From the NCBI GenBank assembly GCA_009809945.1, contig WTPW01000305.1:14551-78550 (forward strand): a stretch of DNA of 64,000 bases, read 5' to 3'. The notes below the pieces were generated by a model. That model made no database searches. It was not told the DNA's origin and saw only the letters and a list, made by a program, of their open reading frames with translations. This document shows, piece after piece, positions 22,630 through 34,765 of this stretch; positions within the stretch are counted from its first letter, which is position 1; every line of letters starts with the position of its first letter. Both the position numbers and the translations under genes were made by a program. Source of the stretch: Gigaspora margarita (taxonomy: Eukaryota; Glomeromycota; Glomeromycetes; Diversisporales; Gigasporaceae).

Positions 22630-24540
22630 ATATTACAATCAACATGGAACATTTCACTTAGCTTCGCACAGCGGGTATAAGTTACGCTGGAGTTGAGTGA
22701 GACTGTGACAATGGATAGTCCACGGCGGTAATCACCTCTGTAGACCCGTTTGGGCTGGATGACTAAGACGTGGACATGAAACACGTAATAGTATTTTTTT
22801 TTCTCAAAATAAATCCCCACGGCAGGTCGTAAACAACGAGAATAACTTGCTGACTTTGATAATTTATTAAAAATTAAATCAGATGAGACGCATATTATCA
22901 TTTTCAACATGGAAGAAACTGATCAGTGAGTTACTTTATTTCACTTAGCTTCTTTGTTGAATGCACAGCGGGTGTAAGTTACGCTGGAGTTGAGTGAGAC
23001 CGTGACTGTGGATAGTCCACGGCGGTAATCGCCTCTGTAAACCCGTTTGTTTGTACGTTCTTAGGGCTGGACGACTAAAACGTGGGCATGGTGAAACACA
23101 GAATGCTAATTTTTTTTCCTCAGAATAAATCCCCACGGCAGGCTAGTGAAGAATTTAAGCAACTGTCAAAGAAGGCCTTTCGAATAACTTCAAACCAATG
23201 AACGGTTTTCCAAACTCTTGATGAACATAAGTACTTATGATATTCAAACAACGAGAATCATTTGCTGACTTTGATAATTTATTAAACATTAAACCAAATA
23301 CGTATATTACCATTCTCAAAAATTTGAAACTGATCCAGTGAGTTACTTTACTTCACTAGCTTCTTTGTTGAATGCACAGCGGGTGTAAGTTACGCTGGAG
23401 TTGAGTGAGACCGTGACTATGGATAGTCCACGGCGGTAATCGCCTCTGTAGACCCGTTTGTACATTCTTAGGGCTGGACGACTAAGACGTGGGCATGATG
23501 GAACACAGAATACTAATTTTTTTTTCTCAGAATAAATCCCCACGGCAACTTATCAAAAAAAGCTTTTTGAATAACTTCAAATCAATGAACGGTTTTCCAA
23601 ACTCCTGATGAAGATAAGTACCTTATACAACAAGAATTACTTGCTGACTTTGATAATTTATTAACAATTAAACCAGATGATACGTTTATTACTATTCTCA
23701 ACATGGAACAAAAATTTGAAACCAATCCAGTGAGTTACTTTATTTCACTTAGCTTCTTTGATGAATGCATAGCGGGTGTAAGTTACGCTGGAGTTGAATG
23801 AGACCGTGACTGTGGATAGTCCACAGCAGTAATTGCCTCTGTAGACCCGTTTGTACGTTCTTAGGTCTGGACGCTAAGACGTGGGCATGATGGAACACAG
23901 AATGCTAATTTTTTTTTTCTCCTCAGAAAAAATTCCCACGGCAGGCTCGTGAAAAATTTAAGCAACTTGTTAAAGAAAGCCTTTCAAATAACTTCAAATC
24001 ATGAACGGTTTTCCAAACTTATGATAAATATAAGTAACTTATGATATCCAAACAGCGAGAATCACTTACTGACTTTGATAATTTATTAAAAATTAAACCA
24101 GATGATACGTATATTACCAATTTCAACATGGAACAAAAATTTAAAACCAATTAGTGAGTTACTTTATTCACTTAGTTTCTTTGTTAAATGCACAGCGGGT
24201 GTAAGTTATGCTAGAGTTGAGTGAGACCGTGACTGTGGATAGTCCATGGCAGTAATCGCCTCTGTAGACCCGTTTGTACGTTCTTAGGGCTGGACGACTA
24301 AGACGTGGGCATGATGGAACACAGAATGCTGATTTTTTTTTTCTCCTCAGAATAAATCCCCACGGCAGGCTCGTGAAGAATTTAAGCAACTATCAAAGAA
24401 AGCCTTTCGAATAACTTTAAATCAATAAACGGTTTCCCAAACTCCTGATGAATATAAGTACCTTATGATATCCAAACAACAAGAATCACTTGCTGACTTT
24501 GATAATTTATTAAACATTAAACCAGATGATACGTTAAATG
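22630..24540 (+). repeat. five tandem ~400-bp units with an exon-like core
   Basis: The landmark GCGGGT recurs at 22671, 22968, 23379, 23772 and 24195. Each fuller unit has a GC-richer non-coding part and an A+T-rich exon-like part bordered by CTC(C)TCAG and GTGAGT. Read on the plus strand, that part gives about 75 residues: NKSPRQAREEFKQLSKKAFR.., then ESLADFDNLLNIKPDDTYIT. The LADFDNLL..IKPDD pattern resembles the TPR-type repeats of expanded Glomeromycotina families. Copies share a stop (TGA, TAA in the last) right after ..SNQ, so it predates the duplications or the reading is wrong. The minus-strand open frames over the GC-richer part are shadows. Best view: a duplicated exon-intron unit from a dead host gene. 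Confidence 0.5.
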
Positions 24541-24917
24541 GTCGACAAAAAACTTACGGCACGACACACTGCGAATTCATAAAGAAATTTATATGATAGA
24601 CAAATATGAACTCTTAGATTTACCGGTAAGCAAATTAAACTAAAAAATAATAAAGACGCATTAGAAGGCGTGAAACAATTTATATGATAATAAAAAGGTA
24701 TAAATGACTTATTTCTTGTTAAGTAAAATTAAACAAAAAAAACTTGAACATTAAATAACTATGTAGAGACGTAATTGTTTAATGAAAGAATATGAAAATT
24801 ACAGACTTTAATAAAGTATTAGGATTGGCCAATATACAATATCTTTAGAGTACATGTATAGATATTATTTAAGACAAAGATAGTAAAGATAACTTTACTA
24901 GTATTACTTTGGAGTGC

Positions 24918-25163
24918 TATAAAAGGGGAAACTTCCACCCAGGATAGTGCTGCGGTTCCGAGGCAGTACAATCCATAAATCTTTGAGATCACAAAAATCA
25001 CAAAAATCACATGGATTTTCGAGAACATATAGTGATAGATAGTAGTAATTCTGTTATTACCCAAATAGCGAGGATAGTGGTTAATATCTTTATTATGATT
25101 TATGTCAAAATACAGTATATAAAAATAATGTATAAAAGCAGCGACAATTTATCTTCGAATAAA
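24918..25163 (+). promoter_or_regulatory. TATA-box-like strings and a poly(A)-like signal
   Basis: TATAAAAG occurs at 24918-24925 and 25131-25138, and AATAAA at 25158-25163, all in a segment with some GC-rich blocks. This is the expected order of promoter then poly(A) signal, but no transcript or gene can be tied to it. In such A+T-rich DNA chance matches are common. Confidence 0.2.
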
Positions 25164-25194
25164 ACAATCTTAACTTCGAAGCCCTCAGCTGTAG

Positions 25195-25508
25195 GCACGT
25201 ATGAATTCTGCGCCAGGTTATGTCGATTATGTGGCGCAAGCAAATTTTTTGAATTTTGTTAATGTTAGGGCTAGGGTTAGAGTTAGAATTCAAGGTTAGC
25301 AAGGCTTATAGTAAAATCGTTCAAGGAGAACTTTTTGTTAGTGCACTAAAGGTGGTTTTTTATTCAAACTTTTGGTAAATAAGCGATTTTTGACAAACGA
25401 ACAGGTTGTTTTGAAATTTTATGATCATGTTACGTTACACCTGATCTTGAAATCTGATTTGCAGTTTGGGACATGATCGATATAACCTAGCACAGAATTC
25501 ATGCGTGC
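25195..25508. mobile_element. MITE with exact 9-bp duplication (Mutator-like)
   Basis: CAGCTGTAG flanks both sides exactly (25186-25194 and 25509-25517). Inverted ends start GCACG(T/C)ATGAATTCTG and stay similar for about 38 bp. The interior has an ACACCTGAT(C/T) motif and a GTTAGGG-like tract also found in the elements at 33572-33882 and 52436-52764. Nine-base duplications point to the Mutator superfamily. Non-coding; 314 bp. Confidence 0.75.
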
Positions 25509-25609
25509 CAGCTGTAGTAGTCCAAGTTGTATTTATCCACTTCATAATAAATCGCTTTACATATAACAATAGTATTTTCTTGTCCCCATAACAATAACTA
25601 AGTGTGTGA

Positions 25610-25860
25610 GATAAAAATTTAGGGCTAGGGCCTTAATGTTAGATGCTATAGGATTAGAATAAAGTTTATTATGTAAAATTTCATTCTCGTCATTTTTAAT
25701 TAGCGCACCAAGATCGATTTAAACATTAGTTTTTGCATATTTTCACTTTTTTCGCGTGTTCGGATTCTTTGTCGAGCTGATCTGGAAAAGTCAAAATTTG
25801 CACTCCGATTGGCTATTTCTTTTCAAGGAGTTTGTATTACCCGTACAAATAAGATGATTT
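25610..25860. mobile_element. MITE core, family N
   Basis: Aligns by eye with 22360-22600: TAGGGCTAGGG tract, TAAAATTTCATTCTCGT, CAAGATCGATTTAAACATT, then CTCCGATTGGCT. Termini were not resolved. Confidence 0.45.
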
Positions 25861-26106
25861 TCTGTGTTTTATATAATACCACAGAATTCACAGAAATAGG
25901 TATTATATATATTACAGAATATATTTATATCGCCGCAGAATATCACAGAAAATAGTGAATTATATAGAAAGATCACATAATTTAACCACAGAAATCAAAA
26001 TAAATACTAATTTTAGAGTGTGAATAATTTAATTTAGGCCAGTATTGGTAATTCTTGAAAAGGTGGACAATTAATGAATATGAATTATAAGCATATTGGT
26101 TAGTAG

Positions 26107-26222
26107 TGTTCCACATGGATAGATATTTTTAATGATCTGGATTTGATCTGATAAACTGGATCGGATCCAAGCCCAGATTTGGATCTGGGTAAGAAAGATC
26201 TGGATCCAGATCCAGATTTGAT
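26107..26222. mobile_element. foldback element with GATCTGGATC words
   Basis: Starts TAGTGTTCCACATGG, the hAT-like terminal string also seen at 54009 (TAGTGTTCCAAATTGG). The body is a run of GATCTGGATC-type words and complements. The right terminus is not preserved, so it is probably truncated. Confidence 0.4.
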
Positions 26223-26256
26223 ATAGTTACATGATTAGCATGATATAATTGGTTAA

Positions 26257-26520
26257 TAGTAATTTAAGCTAGCTAAGGCAGTCATAGCTAAGCTAGCTTA
26301 GCTGGCTAAGCCAGTCAATGTAATATAATTGGTTGGCTAATATGGCTAAAAACTAACTATTGTAAGAATCTGCTAAATTCTAAAAAAAAAAAATAAATAT
26401 GGGCCAAATAACCCAAAATATTCTGAAGTAGCCGATAGTTAGCTATTATCCAGCTGCTTAACCAATGATTTAGTTGGCTGGCTAAGCCAGCTAACTAAAA
26501 TCATATGGCTTAAATCACTA
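26257..26520. mobile_element. hAT-like MITE with AGCTAGC/GGCTAAGCC words
   Basis: Inverted ends TAGT(A/G)ATTTAAGC are flanked by TTGGTTAA (26249-26256) and TTGGTTGA (26521-26528), an 8-bp duplication with one change. The arms carry GCTAGCTAAG and GGCTAAGCCAG words in both orientations, and the middle is A-rich. Eight-base duplications and TAGTG-like ends fit hAT. Confidence 0.65.
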
Positions 26521-27627
26521 TTGGTTGATACTAATGTGTAGCTATATCGGGTTGGCAAAAAAATTTTTTGACAAATAATATAATAAATCTTATTAACATA
26601 CTAGAAAAACTCGTTCATAATTGTGAAATGCAAAATTCCCAAATTTGCGTTTTTGCCCCTATTCTTGCCCTTATTTGATGGCTGTTTATAGCAAAAAAAT
26701 AGCTAAAAAAGGTTACTTATCATATCACAAAATTAATCACATTTTATATAAACTCTTGCTCTTCAACTTATAGTACTTTGGTAGAGCTCTAGTAGAGCTC
26801 AGGTACGAAATGAAGTACTTGACAAAACTCGATAAATTTATATAGTTTGTAATGATTTGTTACCAAAAATTATTAAATTAATATAGGTTTTAAAACAAAG
26901 TTTGCTTATTTTTTGATCTTTTTGATTTTTTACTTTCAGATTTTTTACTATTCAGATGAATTAATAATCACTAAAATTAAAAACATGTGATATTTTGTGT
27001 TTCACTAAACCAATCATTTAATGCTAAATTTGATCTATTAGAAAAAGGTTACATCATATATGTGAAACATAAATTTGCTAATTTAGAATTGATATTGTAT
27101 AAAAAACTTTATTTTATTAAAAATTAAAATTTGAAATATTTTCTTGCAAGGCTTTAAACATCCCCAATTTTTTTTCCTATTTTAATTCGCCTACTTTTAC
27201 TCTGCCTTTTTTTCTTCATTCCTATACACAACTCTATATTCAATTTTTATCACTTTCATTACATTATTGAACCTTATCCTTACATTATATGCTCTATTTT
27301 TATCTTTATTCTCGTCGATTTTCTTCAATCATCTGACTAGAAACATCACAAAATATTTTAAGTAGTTATATATCGATATATAACACATAATCAGTTTATA
27401 TTAATTAAAATTAAACATTATATATCGATTAACTTGTTATAAATTGATATATATCTATAATCAATAAATATCGTAATTAAAATATAAATTGTTATATATC
27501 TGCTAATCGATTATTATCATATTCATTAGTATACATGGGTTTATTTTAAATCCTGTGCCTTCAGCACATAGTATCAAAATGTTTTGAACTATTTTAAATA
27601 TTTTAAAAATATTTTAGAACTGGAAAA

Positions 27628-29020
27628 CTAAGCTGGATTAGTAGTTCTGTAACCTGGGTCATACTAAGCACGCATTGGACTATATTTTCGAAATGTTTCA
27701 AAATTTTGTATAATAAATTGAAATTAATCTAAAATTTTGTATTATATGATCAGATTAGATTTTTTGTTTATAAATTAGATCATCTATATTGTTTTTTTTT
27801 AGTTTGTTTTGTTTTTTATTTTCATTTTGTTTTTTTTTTTGTTTTTGTTTTGTTTTTTTGTTTTCATTTTTTTTTTTATATATTTTTTAATTTTTTTCAT
27901 TTTATTTGGCACTTTACAAGAACACTAGCCCTTTGAAAGAAAACCAACAACTTTTCAAAACTATGCAAGTACACCAATATGACTTCACAAGCCAACTCAA
28001 ACTTCTGATGCTTTGCAAAAACCCTTCTAAATCTTCAAGAATGCTTCTTTAGAAAAATGATTTAGTTAGAGCAAGTTTTTAAAGTTTTTACTTATTTATT
28101 TTCTCATTTGATACTTTTTGCTTTTTTTTTTGTTTTTTTTTTAAATTTTTTTTATTAATTTATTTTATTCTATACTTTGTAAAAACACGCTTCTTTAAAA
28201 AAATAATTTAGTTAGATACAAGTTTTCGCAAGTTTTTGCAAGTTAACCAAGCACTTTACAAAACACAACTAGGTTTCAGCAATTTTTAAATTTGAACTCT
28301 TACTTCAGAAAAATAGAAATTTGGAACTTCGTTTATTTTTTTTTATTATATTTGCTTATATATTTTGTTTTACAGTTTTTTTTTTTTTACTTATTTTTTT
28401 TCTTTTATTTTATTTTATTTATTCCTGACTTTCTTTAGAACTTTGCAAATAACAACCTGACTTTCTGGTACTTTACAAAAACACTAACCCTAACTTTCTA
28501 CCACTTTGTAAGAACATACTAGATTTTCTAACAATTTGCAAAAACTTTAACACTTCTGAGAAATAGTTTTTTTTTACTTCTCTACTATTTTTAGAAAATA
28601 GCAAATATGAGCAAAGAGAAATAATAGCTAACTGCAGGGTGAAAAAAATAAGTGTGTAGAGCTAGTATTATGCAACAAAGTGCGAAAATAGTTTAAAATA
28701 TTACTATTTATTCATTTTCATTTTTTTTGTTATTTTTTTACTTCTCTACTATTTTTAGAAAGTAGCGAATATAAGCAAATATAATTATTAAAACAAAGAA
28801 AAAAATAATAGCTAACTGCAGAATAAAGAAAATAAGTATTTAGAGCTAGTATTATACAACAAAGTGTGAAAGTAGTTTAAAATATTACTATTTTTTCATT
28901 TTTTCATTTTTTTTCGATTTCAGTTTTATTTTTTTTTTGTTGTAAAGAATGTATAATAATATATGATTAATAAAATATATTTAATTTAAAAATAATATAT
29001 AATAATAATAATAAATAAAT
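27628..29020. repeat. repeat family R, copy 2
   Basis: Shares its start (CTGGATTAGTAG, GTAACCTGGGT, ACGCATTGGACT) and order of blocks with 60222-61860, and the inner AGCACTTTG-like and GATAATAGCTAACTG blocks with 17150-18160. Long T-rich stretches separate short conserved words about CTTTGCAAGAACAC. No coding frame is conserved. Confidence 0.6.
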
Positions 29021-29037
29021 AAAGGGTGTTATTTTAT

Positions 29038-29240
29038 AGAGATATGTCTCCATGGAGACCCTTTATGAATAGCCAATCAAAATTAAGCATATGACTAGAT
29101 AATATATTGCTTATTATTGGCCAATTAAAATTTCCTACAAACTTTCTAACTTTTATAATACAAAAACACAAATGAAAATTTCCTAACCCAAAATATGATT
29201 GGCTATTATATGTAGGGTCGCCATGGAGACATGTCTCCAC
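29038..29240. mobile_element. MITE with GTCTCCATGG(A/C)GAC dyads
   Basis: Inverted ends read GAGATATGTCTCCATGG and GTGGAGACATGTCTCCATGG, followed by (G/A)ATAGCCAATCA on both arms. It is about 200 bp and non-coding; the frame at 29034-29246 is a chance reading across it. Target duplication not resolved. Confidence 0.55.
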
Positions 29241-29717
29241 ATACAATTTTCTATAAATAAAATATAAAAGTTTATATTAAATTGCGAAACCTTGCAAAAA
29301 TGTGCAAAAATATTTAAAACGTTTAAAAATAAATATACAGTATAATGTATTGATTAGAATTATTATTCATAATTTTTAATCTGATTACTATTGATTATTA
29401 CTGATTATTATTGATTACTATCTTAATTGATAGGAGATTTTAATCGATTACTATTCAATAACTGATAAAAAATCAATAGTAATCTCTATGCAAATTTTGG
29501 TGATGTAACTCCTTGGAACTGCACCCTCTACTACTCAAACCTTGATATATAACGTAATAGGTATTACACCTTCATGCTTCAAAATTATATGTAACATAAT
29601 TTACAAGTTAATACATGATAAAAACATATACATGCAATACATGAACTCAGCTTCCAATGTACATATTAATAAAAATATACTTCTTGAATAATAAAGTTTT
29701 TTTTTTATTACCTTAAA

Positions 29718-29868
29718 GGGAGTGACAAAAATTAGATAATTTTTTAGAGAGGAAAAAGAGGTAAAAAATATTGAAATTATATATAGAAACCTGACCAAAT
29801 CTATATTATAGAGGGGAGGAGGGGATAGGGCTCTAATAAAAAATAATTAGGTGATTAATGACACTGTT
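29718..29868. mobile_element. MITE, family C (inverted relative to the others)
   Basis: Starts GGGAGTGACAAAAATTAG and ends ..AGGTGATTAATGACACT; the interior AACCTGACCAAATC is the complement of the string in the copies at 13754 and 52078. Between here and 30062 nothing else is recognisable. Confidence 0.5.
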
Positions 29869-30062
29869 CTAACATTAAATAACATTTATCGAATATTTTT
29901 CACTTTATCTTATATATAAAAAAATATTAATTTATTATTTTAAGAACAATTGTTTAAAATTTCTCTTACATAACACCTTTTACTATAATCTTTTATTAGT
30001 TAACATCCTCTTTGTTAAGAAAACTATCTTGAAACCATATATAAATATTTGATTATTGACAC

Positions 30063-30388
30063 AAATCTGAAAAAATCATCACTTTTGCTCGACCAATTTT
30101 ACCGCACCATTTTTTAATTTCCTTATTGGGGAGATTTACATTAATCGACCAATCATATCACCAATTTTTATGAAGCAAAAAAAAAGTAAAAAAGCAAAAA
30201 AATACAAAAAATGGGTGTCTAAACCTGCCTTGGAGCACTAATAAAAAATGTAGAGAGAGCGATTTTACCTATAACACTTGCTCAATCTCTAACCCTAACC
30301 CTAACCCTAACTATAATTTATTTACTTTGCTTTAAATATAAGGAAATTGAAAAACAGTGTGGTAAAATTGATCCTTTTGCTCAGATTT
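30063..30388. mobile_element. MITE, family N, with resolved ends and telomere-like tract
   Basis: Inverted ends AATCTGA..., then CAATTTTACC(G/A)CAC and AATTTCCTTAT, match over about 50 bp. The core holds four consecutive CCCTAA units (30289-30316) and the TCTAAACCTGCCTTGG block shared with other N copies. No reading frame. From 30390 to 31140 only A+T-rich DNA is seen. Confidence 0.6.
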
Positions 30389-31189
30389 TACTGTTTGTAT
30401 TATTATTATTTATGTATATTATTGCAATATAGTACATATTCATAATTGACCTAATTGATCATGTCTTATATAATAGCTAATACAAGACTTGCAGGATTTG
30501 TGCAATGCTTTACCTTGTTGATATGTATGACAACTTAATATTAGAAATAGACCAAACCAATTTAACAAGTTTTAATTATAAAAAAATTATAATAAGCCTA
30601 TTGCCATATAAAATTATAATAAATAAAATTTTTATAAGCATCAAACAATAGAATCATAATCTTCCTAATATATAATAAAGTTAACTTATATATAAACTAC
30701 AAAATGAATAAAGTCAAATCTATTTATTACTTAAAAAAAAATAATAAAATATAAATTTTTATTGCATTCTTAAATATATTAAAAATTTTATTAGACATTA
30801 ATTTCAAGATCCCAAACTTTAAAACTACTTACCAATATTTTTTATAATTAAATAAAACTTCAAATTATAATTTATTTTAATTTATTATTATTATAAAGTT
30901 ACTATATATTACTTTTAAGCTCTTTTCTCAAACAATTAGTTATACTTTGTGAGTTAGTTAAAAGCTTTAATACATATTTATTACAAATTATCTTGTTTAA
31001 AGAATCATCTTTAAATAAGGTATACCCAAGTAGAATAAATTCTAGAAATATACAAAATACTTAAAGCTTTGTTTATAAAGAGTCTTCTATAGTATTATAA
31101 ACAATAGTTATATTTTAAAAAATTATTATGAAAAAAGTATTCTATTTTTATCTATATATATCTGTAAAACCAATCAATCTGAATATACT

Positions 31190-31349
31190 AAATATAGCCA
31201 ATTAGCATGAACAAATCCAGATAGATCCTTTAGATCAAATTTATATTGAATTCAGATTTGGTAGATTCTATAAATTGTGGATCTGGATCTGATCTAATTA
31301 CTAGATCTGAACTAAATCTAACTTCTTAGATCAGATCTGCAAAGCACTA
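31190..31349. mobile_element. foldback fragment with GATCTGGATC words
   Basis: The right end, read inverted, is TAGTGCTTTGCAGATCTG, a hAT-like terminus. The body carries GATCTGGATCTGATC words as at 26107-26222. The left end is uncertain. Confidence 0.4.
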
Positions 31350-32390
31350 TTGGTTAGAAAGTTTTGGGAATATATAGTTTGTTAATAATATCTGCATGAA
31401 TTTAGGTGTATTTTAGTATATAATTAGTTATTTTATGCTGCATAATTGCATATAATTCTCAAAAATTGATTATATCATATTATATAATTTATTTTATATA
31501 TGTACAAATATTTTTTTTTTAGCATTGCAAAAAATTATTGGTTCTGTCATAGAGTTTTCAATTGAGAATTATCAAAATATTTGCTATTTATATTTTTTTT
31601 TGGTAGAGTCTACTTGAACAAATTAGAAAAAAAGTCTTGTATTTTTAAATACTACTAAATCTATTTAAATCAAAGATTACAATAAATGGTATAATCAAAC
31701 TTTCATAAATGCAATATGTACAAACAAGTCTACAATGTGCATTAGGAAGGTATTGTGTTTAAAAAGAACTAATTAAATTGCAGCTTTAATAATTAGATCA
31801 TCAAGTTTGTATAATTTTAATTAAAAACTTTATAATCTATCTTAAATACTAAATTTTGATTGCCTATGTGCATTTAAAAAAGTAAATTTATATAAACAAT
31901 CTTTTGAGTAAATGTATATTGCAGAATATAAAACATGTATTCAGCACTAATGATTTCTTACAACCAAAACACAAATATGTATTTAGAATGTATTGTATTT
32001 ATAAAAGTTGAATTTATAAAGATCTGCTATAATAGCAAATAGTACCAAAAAATTTGTTTTAAAAAATTATAAAAAAACCTTAAAATAATAGAAATTTGGC
32101 TTTGTGAGTTTTTTGTTTTATGTTTATTTATTATTTTAGGGGTTTTTTTTGTATTGGATTTTTTGCTAAACAAATGAATTGATAATTACTAATATTAAAA
32201 ACTATAGCAAAAAATTTAGTAATCCTTTTCAAATCCATACTAAATAGTATAGTAAGCCAATAGCTTATTTTTGGATTATAAACCCTAATTATAAATTTTT
32301 TTAAATTATTTTTAATAATAAATATTTTATACTTAATACATATAGATGGATTTGATTTATTAGAATGTAATAATTCAAAAATAATCTACA

Positions 32391-32592
32391 TTAGGGTTTC
32401 AAGTTTAGTTTAGTTCAATAAAAGTTCAGGTTCAGGTTCAATAAACCTAAACCTGAACCTGAACTTAAAAAATTTTTGAACCTAAACCTGAACCTGAACT
32501 TAAAATTTATGAACATGAACCTGAACCTGAACTTAAAACAAGTTCAGTTCAGGTGCAGTTCAAGATTTATAAACATGTTCAGGTTTAGTGAC
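32391..32592. mobile_element. foldback element with GTTCAGGTTCAGG words
   Basis: Runs of AGTTCAGGTTC on one side face AACCTGAACCTGAAC on the other, so the element folds into a hairpin. Ends (AGGGTTTCAAG.. and ..GGTTTAGTGAC) are not clearly inverted. Similar words occur at 44597-44797. Confidence 0.45.
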
Positions 32593-32664
32593 AAAATATA
32601 ATAAATATTTTTTTATTGTCTTTAGAATTTCTGAATTTGAAGTTTTTAAAGAAACCTTTTCATT

Positions 32665-34230
32665 ACTAAGTAAACCTTTTTAACTTCAAAAAAAGTTGTA
32701 GAGGAGTAACTTGCAATCAAAATAGTAGCTAAAATGTTAAAATCGATCTATTAAATTGCAAGATATAAATATTTTAGTTTTTGTGTTTATATATTTTCTT
32801 CTTTATATAAATAAAGCAGAAAACAAACACCTGTGAAGACTAAAATACTTATATCTCATGATCTACTAGGCTGAATTTAATATTTTAACTGCCATTTTGA
32901 TTGCAATATACTTTTTTACAACTTTAATTCGAGATTGAAAAGAGATTTACTTAGTAGAAATTTGAAAATAATAATATTTTTTATAATTTTATTAATAAAA
33001 TTATAAAAATATTATAATTCTCAAACAGTTACTAATTAATACTATCATAATACTATAATAAACTTGTTCTATGCATAAAAATACATCATATTAATATACT
33101 TTTACTTTATAATTTTAAATTTTAAGAAAAAGATACTTAATTTTGAATTTTGATTAAAATTTTTAAAATTAAGCATCTTTTTTTTAAAATTTAAAATAAT
33201 AAAGTAAACATATAGGGTGAGTCAATAGAAAAGGAACAAATTTTTTCTAAGTAAAAGTTTTCTTGACTTTAAGTTTAAATATCTTAACTATCTTAATAAA
33301 TTTAATAAATTTTTTTTTATTTTAATTCTATATAATTTCAAGATTAAAATAAAAAAATTTTTTGGCAAATTTGATTAGATAGTTGTCAAGATATTTTAAT
33401 TTAAAAATTAAAAAAAATTTACTAAAAATGATTTATTCCTTTTCTATTGACCCATCCCATATACTAATATAGTATATTTTTATATGTAGAACAAGTCCAC
33501 TTAGAGCATAAAGATATAATTAATTAGTAAAATATTAAGAATTATATTATTTTTTAGGTTTATGTAATTTAGCGCATATGCGTTGTAACGCACCCATCTG
33601 ATAAACCAATCAGATCGTAGGATCAGGTGTAACGTGAAATTGAGAAAAAATAGCGATCTTTTAAAAAATCACCTGTGGTTCATAATTTTGCTTATGAAAC
33701 CACTCTTCGTGCTCTAACAAAAAAAATTCCTTGCAAAATTTTACTATAAACCCCCTTTTCTCGCCTACACACCATTCTAACCTCACCCTAACCCTAACTA
33801 TCAAACAACCACTAGGTTATTTTTGTTGTTTTGATTTCATGTTACACCAAATCATATGAGGTGTGCTACAGCGCACATGCGCAAAATTATTAAATTCTAT
33901 TTTTTATAATTTTATTAATAAAATTATAAAAAATATCATGATTCTCAAAATTTTACTAATTAATACTATCTTCATACTATAAGTAGATTTGTTCTATATA
34001 TAAAAATACACCATATTAGCATGCATTTACTTTATAATTTAAATTTCAAGAAAAAATATTTAATTTTGAATTTTTGATTAAAAATTCTAAAATTAAGCAT
34101 TTTTTCTTAAAACTTAAAATTATAAAGTAAATATATACTGATATAGTGTATTTTTATGCGTAAAACAAGTCTACTTAGAGTATGAAAATAGAATTAATTA
34201 GTAAAATTTTGAGAATCATAATATTTTTCA
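32665..34230. repeat. palindromic satellite block S1
   Basis: Alternating dyads: one centred near 32790 with about 140-bp arms, one on TTTTATTAATAAAA near 32990 and again near 33915, one on a TTTTGATTAAAA-like centre near 33160 and 34080. The dyads are separated by conserved words for TACTTAGAGCATA and AACAAGTCTACT. The same plan occurs at 38930-40290, 43110-44290 and 54825-55595. A 311-bp MITE (33572-33882) sits inside. No coding region. Confidence 0.65.
33572..33882. mobile_element. MITE inserted in the S1 satellite (family B-like)
   Basis: Ends GCGCATATGCGTTGTAACGC and, inverted, GCGCATGTGCGCTGTAGCAC. The interior (AGGATCAGGTGTAACGTGAA, TTCCTTGCAAAATTTTACTA, ACCCTAACCCTAAC) is shared with 52436-52764 and partly with 25195-25508. 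Inferred Mutator-like; the duplication is not clear here. Confidence 0.55.
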
Positions 34231-34597
34231 TACCATAAATTTTTGAAATAGCAGGTATAGGTATTAATTCAAAATTTGTATTCTTTAAAAAATAGCATAT
34301 GTGGATTTAAAATAATGCTCACACGTGTTCTGAATTAGTGCGCACCCTATATAGAATTACTTGTCAAACCAGTTTTTTTTAATTTTTTTATTTATTTTTT
34401 TATATTTAATTTTTTTATTTATATTTGTTTTATTTTAATTGATTTAATTTATTTTAATTTATGTTAATTTTGTGCAATCATATGTACAGTAGGTATATAC
34501 ATATGTATATTTTAGTTTTTTCTTGGCATAAGCATTATTTGAAAATTAGATTTATTAAAAATCAACTCTTGTTTCAAAATAATAGCTATGGATATTA

Positions 34598-34765
34598 GGC
34601 TTCCGCAAGGGCTTGGGCTGCCCATGGGTACTCTACAGGTAGTACCATACAAGCTGGGCTAGAATATTAATTTTTTGGGCTCTAGGGTAAGGGCAAGAGC
34701 TCAAAGCATCAAGCCCGAGTAGGGCTAGTACTCTGCCTTTGTGCCCTATGAGTACCCACTACCAA
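34598..34765. mobile_element. foldback element with GGGCT(A/T)GGGC words (family J)
   Basis: Begins TTAGGCTTCCGCAAGGGC and is filled with GGGCT, CCCTAGAGCCC and GAGTACCC words in both orientations; much richer in GC than its surroundings. Related copies lie at 37295-38895, 45070-45250 and 50640-50875. The ends are imperfect. Confidence 0.5.

Noticed and set aside
22581-24389. Repeated minus-strand frames (GIYSE.KK.., RPALRTYKRVYRGDY..)
   Set aside because: They recur only because the unit is tandemly repeated. They run opposite to the exon-like reading across its GC-richer part, and show no known domain.
30289-30316. CCCTAA tract as a telomere or chromosome end
   Set aside because: Only about four units, internal to a MITE with inverted ends on both sides.
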